Positions 1-8,999 of a stretch of DNA of 64,000 nucleotides are shown piece by piece. Below the pieces are notes generated by a model. That model made no database searches. It saw only the letters and a list, made by a program, of their open reading frames with translations, and had not been told where the DNA came from. The first letter of the stretch is position 1. The number at the start of each line of letters is the position of its first letter. The stretch is from Toxotes chatareus (Eukaryota > Chordata > Actinopteri > Toxotidae): NCBI GenBank assembly GCA_016801885.1, contig CM028889.1, positions 21,148,001 through 21,212,000 of the forward strand. Reading direction: 5' to 3'. The position numbers and the translations under genes were made by a program.

Positions 1-33
1 CTGAGTGTGTTTGCCGTTTGATTTTCTCCTCAG

Positions 34-139
34 AGCCAGCCGGAGATGGAGTACTCACTGCCTGAGCTGCAGGCTCCTCGATCGAACGTGGCCGACAAAC
101 CTTGGCCTCAGGTCCACTCTCACACCCAGAGACCTCATG
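34..139 (+). CDS. tmem59l: tmem59l, internal coding exon (lumenal stem region)
   Basis: Coding exon of a TMEM59-family gene whose earlier exons lie left of the window. A pyrimidine-rich acceptor (ttttctcctcag) ends at 33 and a donor (gtgagaac) begins at 140. The exon opens in phase 0 with S-Q-P-E-M-E-Y-S and ends one base into a codon. The opening resembles the 'FQ-SKPE-IQY' stretch of TMEM59 and 'FQ-TQP' of TMEM59L, just after the conserved lumenal domain. The remainder is poorly conserved juxtamembrane stem, rich in Pro, Ser and His. TMEM59L (BSMAP) is a brain-enriched type I membrane protein of the Golgi/endosomal system, linked to glycosylation and APP processing; that role is family knowledge, not visible here. 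The ATG at 46 is internal, not the start. Confidence 0.85.
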
Positions 140-289
140 GTGAGAACATAACACAGACACTGTACATATACACGTATCAGGGTGCGTATAGCAACACATG
201 CATGTTGCTGCAGCATCCCCTCATTAGGTGGCTCAAATTGATTAGTATCCAACTGAAATCTCTTCTTTTTTCATTGTGTCACGTTGCAG
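140..289 (+). other. tmem59l: tmem59l intron (150 bp, phase 1)
   Basis: Short GT-AG intron between the two stem-region exons. The donor is gtgagaac and the acceptor is cacgttgcag. It is open in the exon frame for much of its length, so the exons and intron appear as one 120-codon frame. I take it as an intron because both splice sites fit and the retained translation has no family resemblance. Confidence 0.75.
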
Positions 290-404
290 GTGTGAGGGGA
301 CGTGGGGAGAAGGGAGTATCCAAAGCAGGAGGCAAGGGGAAGCACCCTGTCCAGCACACAGACGACCCCACAGCTGAGCACGACTTCCTTGGCTGCATGT
401 CAAG
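290..404 (+). CDS. tmem59l: tmem59l, internal coding exon (stem to pre-membrane motif)
   Basis: 115-bp exon joined in phase 1 to the preceding exon (a Gly codon spans the junction). It ends two bases into an Arg codon at the donor gtgagc (405). It encodes a basic Gly/Lys-rich stem (GVRGRGEKG...) and then E-H-D-F-L-G-C-M-S-R, matching the 'NDFLSCMSR' block that precedes the membrane helix in human TMEM59L (TMEM59 has 'DGFLRCLSL'). This block, with the next exon, is the main reason for calling TMEM59L rather than TMEM59. Confidence 0.9.
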
Positions 405-990
405 GTGAGCTACAGCTCATGTTACCCTGCTGAGAAGGAAAGAGTTAAATGAGAGAATGTGTGTTTTCTGTTCATAATGTACTTTATATTACTTCCCGTC
501 ATTTTCTAAAGCACACCACAAGGCAGTTTAATCGAAACTTTCTTATGCATCACAGTGAGCATCATTTCTGCCTCTGTTACTGTCAGAGTTGCAATATTAT
601 TGTGTTATTTGGCAACGCATTCTTTTCAAAACGGGCCACACTTACCTGGTGATAGTGTTGTAACTGACAAACACAAATTCTGTTCATAAAAATGGAAGTT
701 TCACGTGTCTAGAAGCTGATTTTGATACATACATGGGTCTGAACTCTAGAAAAAATTCAGTCAAGGATCTACAAACCAAATTTAAAGTTATTGGCATTTG
801 CAAAACACCAGTTTGAGATTGTTTATCTGCACTGAGGGTAACTTTAAGTGCATCATGCAGTCACTGTGACAGTATATTAAAGTATGGCTGTAATGCATTT
901 ATTTACATTTAGGCGAGTTCTACTGGATGCAGTAATGATTCGGTTTCTCTGTACTCCTCCTTTTCTCATTGCCACTCTAATGTTCTCCAG
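405..990 (+). other. tmem59l: tmem59l intron (586 bp, phase 2)
   Basis: GT-AG intron with donor gtgagc and acceptor taatgttctccag. It is A+T-rich and unique-looking. I see no repeat or RNA gene in it. Confidence 0.85.
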
Positions 991-1108
991 ACGTTCAGGT
1001 CTTCCTCGGTGGATTTTAGCGGCCTGCCTCTTCCTGTCCATCATGGTCATGTTGTGGCTCAGCTGTGCCAGCCTCGTCACCGCACCAGAGCAGCACATCA
1101 AGACACAG
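991..1108 (+). CDS. tmem59l: tmem59l, transmembrane exon
   Basis: 118-bp exon that completes the split Arg codon and adds 39 codons, ending in phase 0 before gtacac (1109). It encodes R-S-G-L-P-R-W-I-L-A, then a strongly hydrophobic helix through L-F-L-S-I-M-V-M-L-W-L-S-C, then S-L-V-T-A-P-E-Q-H-I-K-T-Q. Human TMEM59L reads almost the same (RSGLPRWILA-CLFLS-VMLWLSC-LVTAP-QH), whereas TMEM59 has NSGWILTTTL-VMLLWICCA. This is the best-conserved part of the gene and fixes the paralogue. The helix anchors a type I protein with the lumen upstream and the cytoplasm downstream. An (AC)n tract starts directly after the donor. Confidence 0.95.
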
Positions 1109-2159
1109 GTACACACACACACACACACAGATGAGATCTCATGAACACACATGCACATTCGACAGAAGCAGTGACTTAAATGAGCTCAAGGTTCAAGTGC
1201 AAATTAAAGGCATCTGCGTGTACCTGTTTATTGATTCAGCATGTGCTGCAGTGAGAAGAGGCACAGCAGTGTTACTGGCAATTCAGTGGCACACAGCAAC
1301 TTAGACTGCAGTCTGTTCACTTAAGTCTGTGTCCGTGTGCTCCCACGTTTTGTGATATGTCCATGTCTTAATTTGGCAAACGCGCACCCTAACCCTGACA
1401 TCTCCAAAACGACACAATCGTTTTATTTATGTTTAACTTCTTGTCATTACTCCTCAACCAGCAGACAACGAAATGCACTGAAAAAATCCATTCTCCACTT
1501 TTAATGATAAATGTCTGATGCTTACCAGCGTCTCTCATCCACAACAGCTTGCATGCTGTGTTGCAGCATTTCTTTTCAGTTGATTATATCCCTTTACAGT
1601 CATCCGAAGGTGTTTTTCATCCGCAGTCTCTAATTTGAGTGACGTGCATTGTCAAACCGAGGTTATGCACCCTGCATTTATTGTGGTTACTTTGTATAAA
1701 TCTTGTACTACCAGGCTGTAGCTAAAGAAACCACACACACATCTGGTGCACATCTCTCTAGTCTCGGTATATTGCAGTATTCTACACACTTTCTGAGTTT
1801 ATGCAGTAAAGATCATCAGCAACAGTTCACACAGATCCATGAAAAATCATCAGAGAGATAAAACCTCACTGAGACGACTCCATACTGTCTGCTCCCATCA
1901 GTCCTCTCTGGATGCTCATCAAAGACTCTGGGTTATCAGGGCAGCAGTCAAGTGAATCTTCAAATCATCTTAATATCATTGCAAGAACTGTCAGTTTGTG
2001 CAGCCATGTAAGCGCTTAAAATTTACGTTTTTTGTTTTTTTTTCATTCCTGGTTTGGTCTTAGAGATTTAATTGTTCCATGCAGCCACATCTAACTCTGG
2101 GGTAAAGTATGACAGGTTTTCTCACAGTTATCACTTGTTCTGCCTTTGTGTTTTTCCAG
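1109..2159 (+). other. tmem59l: tmem59l last intron (1,051 bp, phase 0)
   Basis: GT-AG intron. The donor gtacac is embedded in a short (AC)n array (about 1110-1129). The acceptor is tgtgtttttccag. No mobile element is recognised inside. Confidence 0.85.
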
Positions 2160-2318
2160 CTGAGTATCAATGGCGATAAAGAATTTCTGGACAATGCCCA
2201 CAAAGTCAACCCGTACCACCTGAGTCCTGTGATCGCTGTTGCTGTGAAACAATCAGAGGAGAGCCAAGAGGCGGGACCGCTGCCAGTGAAAGTTGACCTC
2301 AACAAAACGTGTGTTTAG
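2160..2318 (+). CDS. tmem59l: tmem59l, terminal coding exon (cytoplasmic tail) with stop
   Basis: Final coding exon: 52 codons plus TAG at 2316-2318, phase 0 from the acceptor at 2159. The tail opens L-S-I-N-G-D-K-E-F-L and closes E-A-G-P-L-P-V-K-V-D-L-N-K-T-C-V. Both blocks align with the tail of TMEM59 (LSIYGDLEFM and EAGPLPTKVNL), while the mammalian TMEM59L tail has diverged strongly. The gene therefore carries a TMEM59L-type membrane exon and a TMEM59-like, presumably ancestral, tail. The residues of the ATG16L1-binding motif known in TMEM59 are not kept: the Tyr and Leu positions of Y-G-D-L are Asn and Lys here. Assignment to tmem59l rests mainly on the preceding two exons and the ssbp4 neighbour. 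Confidence 0.92.
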   Translation: MSINGDKEFLDNAHKVNPYHLSPVIAVAVKQSEESQEAGPLPVKVDLNKTCV

Positions 2319-2904
2319 AAAGGACCAATGGGAGAGCTGTTGTCTTGTTTCCCAGGGTAACCATGTCTAGAAATCTGTGGCCCGTCAGCAGAGTTTTTAA
2401 AAACATATTTTTAAGAGCATGGCACACTCCCGTCTTTTGAAATTATCTTACTGAAACATCTAGCTCAGATAGGTTTTTAAGTTAGCTGCGCCTGTCATTT
2501 CATTTCCTTGTACAGTCCAAACATGTTGAAGCCCATCCTCAAATTATCCGTACTGATCAGCCTGCTCATTGCTTATTGATAAGACAGCGCTCTTGTCTCA
2601 GAGCCATGGCGCAGACAAGCAGAGAGGATGGATTACAGCTGAGATCTTTCATATCATTTTTCATGTCTAGTGCGGACAAGAGAAGACAAATGCTTCAGAT
2701 TCATTTTAGATTTAATTTTCCTCGTTCTCACAGGGAGTTTGGATGAATTAATGGCTCACTGAGAGCAAAGAAAAGGAGTGAAAAAGTGTGAGAGAGAGGA
2801 AAGAAAGATGAATTACAGGTGAGCACTCCTGCGAGCGCTGCAGAAAACAGATAGTTTATGGTCAGTTTGCATAATCAGCATTGTGAGCTGTTTAGTAATG
2901 TTGT

Positions 2905-2908
<4 letters not shown>

Positions 2909-2940
<32 letters not shown>

Positions 2941-2956
2941 ACCCCCCCCCCCCCCC
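2909..2956 (+). repeat. A30 run followed by C15 run
   Basis: Uninterrupted A from 2909 to 2938, then taa, then C from 2942 to 2956. This is simple sequence inside the presumed tmem59l 3' UTR. It creates an artefactual Lys/Pro-rich frame of no coding value. An A-run of this length could be an old retroposon tail, but no element body is recognisable beside it. Confidence 0.95.
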
Positions 2957-3072
2957 ACTCCCCCTTCACACAACCGAAAACAGTTCTCTGGTGAGAAACC
3001 CATTCTCAGTGAGTTCAGAGAAACAAAGAAATACGTACTCAAAAAACTTAAACAGCATCTTTGGTCACCTAT

Positions 3073-3179
<107 letters not shown>

Positions 3180-4065
3180 TTGGATGTATCTGGGTACATG
3201 TTCACCTACAAAGAGCACACATTCTTTTGTGAGCAACAAATTCAGAGCTGGAGCTGGATTCAAACTGGACACTGTCTGAGAATCAACAAAACTGACACCT
3301 TTATTTATTTTCTTCTCTATTTATTCAATATCATCGACATGAGCTATCTGTTAAATAGTGTTATTGAAGTGCCATGTACAGTTAATTCATCATACAAATG
3401 TAACTGCTCTGTATGTAAAATATACTGTAACGGACTGGAAAGAGACACAGAGAAGGAAGATTGCACCTATTACTGTGTTATTATAATTATTATTATATCA
3501 TATTATCGCTCTTATATCACTTAAAGAGTTCTTAGCTGTTAAATGTGCCATGTGCTTTCTAATAGCTGACTATTTTGTATGTCCTAGGAGCACATACTGA
3601 AGGATAACCTCTGTAACAATGTGTAATGCAAAGCTTTTAACATAGACCTTTGTAATTGAACAGAGTTGCACAGTCTTAGAGAAGATTTTCTGTTTTCCTC
3701 TCAGTGCTTTGATGTCCTGTAACGCTCTCTTTTAATCCAGGCTATGTAGACAATAAACCGTGCATGCAAGTGACGCTTCGATAGTTTATCTTAACCGCCT
3801 GCCATGCCAGTATGGCACGACTCTACTATAGACTTGTGATTTTTTGTGTTCATATTTACTGTCATTGAGTAGAATGTGTAATGATGAATGACATTATCCT
3901 CATGATTTACAGGAAGGACTCTTAATAAAAAAGCCATTCAATCAATATCTGTGCTGGTTCAAACTAAAGCTATATCACCAGGAATATAATATGAATTTCA
4001 AACTGTATTGTTTCCTTTTTACTAGTACGTTTATTTTCAATGAAATGATACTTAACAACATGATG

Positions 4066-4091
4066 AATAAAGTGTTGTCATTGTAAATAAA
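4066..4091 (+). terminator. Clustered poly(A) signals, candidate tmem59l 3' end
   Basis: Two AATAAA hexamers, at 4066-4071 and 4086-4091, with a G/T-rich stretch between them. They are the strongest poly(A) cluster downstream of the tmem59l stop. Earlier single signals at 3752 and 3924 are alternatives. Confidence 0.4.
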
Positions 4092-4129
4092 TAAGAGACA
4101 TTTTTTAGGATACTTATAATTGATGGCTC

Positions 4130-4455
4130 ACATTATACACTGTATAATGAGAGTGTGTATGTGTGTGGGTGTTTGTGTGGGCTTGTTTCTGTACCCTAGT
4201 GGGGACTTAGACCTGACTGCACACCCACTCATGAGGACTCATGTCACTGTGGGGACTAAAATTGAGGTCCCCACAGGTAGACACTTGGTTTCATGGTTTG
4301 GGTTAAAATTGGGTTTTGGTTTGAGTAAGGTTTAGGGTTAGGCATTTAGTTGTGATGGTTAAAGTTAAGGCTAGGGGCTGGGGAATGCATTGTGTCAGGG
4401 ACTGTACCCCATGTGGATAGTGAAACAAGTCTGTGTGTGTGTGTGTTTGTATTTG
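4130..4455 (+). repeat. G/T-rich dispersed fish repeat with (TG)n flanks
   Basis: The segment is bracketed by short TG-rich tracts (about 4151-4175 and 4431-4447). It contains 'gtggggact', 'gaggtccccacaggtag' and 'ggatagtgaaac' modules and a run of gggtta-type motifs (4300-4370). This composition, with ggggac/gtcccc boxes followed by a TG array, resembles a short dispersed repeat common in teleost genomes. It has no coding potential. I cannot name the family. Confidence 0.45.
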
Positions 4456-4579
4456 TCTTTGTCTTTGTGTGTGTGCTCTCCTTCCCAAAAGAACTGTATC
4501 CAGGAAGGAGCATGGACGAATCCTTTGCTACATAGCCAAATGTATGTACATAGCCAAACAAAGCATGTGAACACATGAA

Positions 4580-4862
4580 CATTTCTCCCACATGTAATTA
4601 CATAACTTTACAAAACTGTGGACATTCATATGCTTCTGTTACAGCATATCTCCTGAAGGAAAGCCTACCAAGAGAATCTGGAATCTGTCTGCAGGGATTT
4701 GCTCCCACTCAGCCACAAGAGCATGTGAGTTCAAGAACACGTTATAAGGTCTGGATACCAGTCTGCTTTCCAGTTCATCCCAGTGGTGTTTAATGGGGTT
4801 TAGTTCAGGGCTCTGTGCAGACCAGTCAATATCACACTGAGCCAAAACCGTTCTTTATGGAC
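4580..4862 (-). pseudogene. Tc1-like transposase, 3' fragment
   Basis: The minus strand, read from about 4845 down to 4639, encodes D-W-S-A-Q-S-P-E-L-N-P-I-K-H-H-W-D-E-L and A-L-V-A-E-W-E-Q-I-P. This is the C-terminal signature of Tc1/mariner transposases (normally DWPAQSPDLNPIEHLWDELE). The catalytic Glu of 'NPIE' is Lys here, the reading continues only to a stop, and the upstream two thirds of the protein are absent. It is a dead 3' remnant of a DNA transposon. Flanks to about 4580 and 4862 look like the same element, but no terminal inverted repeats are clear. Confidence 0.85.
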
Positions 4863-7376
4863 CTTGTTTTGGTCATTAAAAAATTAAATCCCATCAAGGA
4901 ATTTCTTTCTTGGTGGAGTTGCCAAAATGACATCTTATTTTGTAATATGTATTTCAATCCACTAGGTGGCAGCAGAGTTTAAGAGGTTCAGTGAGAAATG
5001 CATTGCAGTGCTGCATGTAAAATGTAAAATCCTGCATCTGATGAGCCTTGTTTTGAGACTGACAATTACTTTTATAATTTCTAGTAGATCTGGGTTTTAA
5101 TTCCATTTTTATTCTTTCATGTGATTGAAATGAGATATGCAGCTGAAAGGAGAGGCTGTTGTGTGGAGACTGCTGCATATTGCGGCTGTAGCATTACAGA
5201 TTACCTGCAGAAAAAGCTGAGGTGGACAATATAGTCAAGAAAAAGGAATGGGTGACATTTACGCCACAAAATAAATTAAGCAGTTTATTTCTAAAGGGAT
5301 GAAAAACAACCGCAAAAAGAAAAAAGAAAAAAACCATGACAGATGAGAGCTTTAACATCAAGTGAAGGCAAATGTTGCTACTGGAAGAATAAATGAAAAA
5401 AAATAAACCTGTTTTCACCCGCAGGAGACAAAAAGATATGATAAAGTTCTTAAACTGAGTTAAAGTAATCTGAGATCTGGCTGCAGCCCAAAGTGCTTAT
5501 CACCAACCCACATTTTAACACACCACTCATGCTCTGACATGTTATCAAACAGGAATAAATTACATGTTATGTTATGTATTTGTGTCATTTGTTTGTTGAC
5601 AGTGAATGCTGGCAGGTGATTTTTGAATGAAGGCTATTTGCAGTTGCTTGCATGGCCAAAGGGTCCTGAACTTGTATCCAGGGTGTAGAGAAGAAGAGAT
5701 TTGTATGCAGTACAGTCCAATTCCATGGCAGAACAGATTATAATCCCAAATGCAGAAAAGAAAAGACAAGAAAAAAAAAAGAGCCACATGTGGAAATTTG
5801 TTTTGGCTTCTCTGTCATTGTATCAAAAACAGACCAGATACATTTAATTCATAATCAAACACCACAAAAGAGGGGCAAGGCAATGGAGCTTCCTGTGCAT
5901 GGGTCCAATTAGCATAACATGGTGGTTGGCTGTGTGAAAGACAGACAGGCAGAAGGAAATGTCAAAACATGCCTCCTTCTTGTCAGCTGTGACAGGTAAT
6001 CAAAGGAGAGAAGCGTTTCTACAAGAGGGGGTTATATTACATTACCCTGTGATGTTTTGGCAGGAAAAAAAACTTCAAGTGCAGCGTGGAAAGGGCGGTG
6101 CTGCTGGTCACCATACATGGGTCTGTGAAGGCATCACAGATACTCTCCATTAACACTGCAGTGTGCGTCGGCAGGTGATGGCAGATAGTACAGATCACAT
6201 CATTTTTGTTTTCTCGTACCAGGTCAGTACCTCACGCTGTTGTGTGGGCAGGAGGCGCAAATTTGTGTCTTTGACTTCCTGTTCCCAGGAAACGTGGGCT
6301 GGATCAGAGCTCTGACTTGTCTGCCATACATTCAGACACTTTAGATAAAGAGAGAAAAATTGCCCACTGTAGTGCCACTTCACTAACTCGACCAGGGCCG
6401 TCCTCTGCACGCTACTGAATGAATATGGCAGCAGCTGGGGCCCCATTGATAACAAACTGGAGAGAGAGCAAGGTAGGGTATCTCGTGTGTGTGTGTGTGT
6501 GTTTCACATTGGTCTGGATAAAAATAGATCCCATATTTGTGTGCAGACGTGGTTGAGGAAGAAAAAATAAAACTGAAAAGGAGAAGGAACAGATCATACC
6601 TTTCACTCTGACACATTGACTCATTTAATGCAAATGAACCTTGTTGTCTCCCTCTTTCTCTGTCTCCAACAATCAGCCGTCCTCTGTTGACGCAGGGAAA
6701 GATAAACTGAGATTTTATGGTCCTCGGAGCCTCAGGCTCAGTCAACACACACGTCACACAAGCTGACATTTATGACCTGATGAGAGCTGCATCCCTACTT
6801 TGAACACGGTGTGTGGACGACCCTTCAGTAACTGTGAGTTTGAACCCAGCTTTTCTGCACCTAAAACCCAGGAGGAATTGTTTACACACTTGGAGTGATG
6901 CTTACTTTTTCCTGCCAAAGCCATAGCCATGATTTTATACATCAGTACTTAGGTCATGAGCCCAGATTTCTTCAGGAAAAAACACTCTTAACTATCAGTA
7001 ATAACCAGCCATGTAAAATCTGTGTGTCATTCCAGAGGCAACACTGAGCCATATGTCTACAAAGGTATGGCCCCTGGCTCGAACTCTCTATATCTTCACC
7101 TCTTTTCTCGTCTATTTCCACGCTGCTAACCCTCATTGTTTTATGTTCTATTACAAAGGAAAACGGTTGTTGCATCTTTTGGCTAATTAACCCCAAATAA
7201 TCATCACGAGTGCCTCATTCAGCAGTGGGGTGCACAAACACACAACATCCAGTAAGGGCCCCGTCACTTTGGTAGTCTCTCAGCTAATCACCCACAGGGG
7301 GCGCTATGGATCCAGGTTTGAGCGCTGGTGGCCCCATTATTACAATTTAATGGTTTGTGTGAGTGAAGAGGCAATG

Positions 7377-7378
<2 letters not shown>
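4863..7378. other. Intergenic DNA without recognised gene
   Basis: A+T-rich, mostly unique-looking sequence. It includes A-rich patches near 5310-5335 and 5770, and a short (GT)n at about 6486-6502. The reading frames here are short and unrelated to any family I recognise. Nothing else is supported. Confidence 0.6.

Positions 7379-7380
<2 letters not shown>

Positions 7381-7427
<47 letters not shown>
7381..7427. repeat. (TC)n microsatellite
   Basis: A perfect TC array of about 46 bases. It starts a dense simple-repeat cluster that also includes (CA)n at 7515-7538 and (TG)n at 7565-7590. Confidence 0.95.
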
Positions 7428-7429
<2 letters not shown>

Positions 7430-7514
7430 CTAGCAGAAAGCTGTATGCTGCTCTTATCTGGCCAGACCTGCTGCAGGAGCCAACCTGCAGTGCATTAAAC
7501 AAGCTACCACCACT

Positions 7515-7590
7515 GACACACACACACACACACACACATAAACAGGCGAATACACACAGAGCACTGTGTGTGTGTGTGTGTGTGTGTGTG
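7515..7590. repeat. Paired (CA)n and (TG)n arrays in opposite orientation
   Basis: (CA)n at about 7515-7538 and (TG)n at 7565-7590 are separated by about 26 bases. The two arrays are complementary and could pair as a hairpin or support replication slippage. This is simple sequence and not a gene. Confidence 0.9.
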
Positions 7591-8235
7591 ACTGTGGAAA
7601 TTAAGAGAATAACGAGACAGGAGCGACATTCAGAGACAGTTAAGAGAAGGAGAAGGAGAGTTCATCAGGGGGATTGATTGGACAGTCTACTCTAGTGTAT
7701 TTTTGTGAATAATGTATCTCAAATATTACACTCAGAGATAATGAGGAAAACGTAATGCATCCTCGCCCTGTAAACCATGTGCAAGAAAGTGACCTGGAGA
7801 TGAGAAGTTAAATAAAGGCTGTGAGAGAAGCAGGAGAACCTTGATGGAAATGGCCTTTAAAAACATATTAATATAATAGATGCAGCATAGTTAAAGATGT
7901 ATTTAGTTTCCCCTTCACACAGAAATACTGGGACCATGCTTCTTTTTTTTTTTAAACCAGCTGATTTTGTCTGTGTTGCTATCTATTTCTCTCTTATTTT
8001 AAATCATGAATGCTTATGGTATTAGTGTTTGGGTTTTTTTTATTTGTTAAACTCGTGTTTCTTTGTGCACATGGACAAATAACAGAGGTAGCTGGGCATG
8101 AAGCCTGTCAACTCTGCAGCCGTCTGAGTCACGCCAACTGTGTGTGACAAGTGTCAAAATGAATGTGATTCTGTGTCAGATCTGCTTTGACACGGTGAAA
8201 AGTTTTGGGTTTTTAGGGGAGGGAAAATGCTCCTA

Positions 8236-8236
<1 letters not shown>

Positions 8237-8297
<61 letters not shown>
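8237..8297. repeat. (CA)30 microsatellite
   Basis: A perfect 61-base CA array, followed within 15 bases by CT-rich sequence. Confidence 0.95.
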
Positions 8298-8299
<2 letters not shown>

Positions 8300-8513
8300 C
8301 CCAAATCTCTCTCTCTGTCAGTCGCTTTCTTTCACACACATAGACAGAGACAGAGGGAAACATCAAGACATCCACCAGAGCGGACTTGGTTGGAGCACTA
8401 ACTTTTATGTCACCACGACATCTGTCATAAACCTCCGCTGCGCCTAAAACAAAGATTCAATCTGAGCTTTCACAACATGTCAAATCAAAATTCTGAGCAC
8501 ATTCTTTTCTCCT

Positions 8514-8537
8514 TTTCTCTCTCTCTCTCTCTCTCTC
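8514..8537. repeat. (CT)n microsatellite
   Basis: A short perfect CT array about 200 bases before the CpG-rich segment. Confidence 0.9.
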
Positions 8538-8734
8538 CTTTCCTGTCTCTCGGTCTTTTACAGCCGTACCAGTCATGCACGTACACATGGGGAGACAGAC
8601 ATGTACATACAGCACGGATGCTACCCGGACTATTAAACTCCAAGCTGCCCGACACGCCACTCTCTCCAAACTAAGCGCACAGGCATGAGCGGCCGGTTTC
8701 AAGCTGCCCTCTCTGTGAATTGATTCTACTATGA

Positions 8735-8965
8735 GCCTACACGAATCTCTGCTCTCAGGGGCGGGGGTGAACGGCGGCAAACAGCGTGTACTGTCCGGGT
8801 CGAAACTCCGCCGAACCTCGCACAAGAAGAACCACCCATGCTAGAACATGATTTCGCAACTGTGTTTATTTCGCAAAAACGGAAAGACGACACGTTTTCC
8901 GCGCGAATTCGTGGTATCGCCCGCGATGTGCCACCCGGAGCCGCGAAATGGAACATTCCACAATT
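8735..8965. promoter_or_regulatory. Orphan CpG-rich segment (possible unassigned promoter)
   Basis: Roughly 25 or more CpG dinucleotides occur in about 230 bases, for example in gggcgggggtg, ccgccgaacctcg, ttccgcgcgaattcg and cccgcgatg. Neighbouring kilobases are almost CpG-free. In vertebrates such unmethylated clusters usually mark promoters. Neither strand shows an exon I can assign to a known gene: the small frames across it (for example 8848-9078 on +) have no recognised relatives. It may be the start of a non-coding transcript, a distal enhancer or a small CpG-rich insertion. The CpG density is seen directly; function is inference. Confidence 0.4.
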
Positions 8966-8999
8966 TATTCCAGGGAAAGACTGACAGTTTTTTGGGTCA

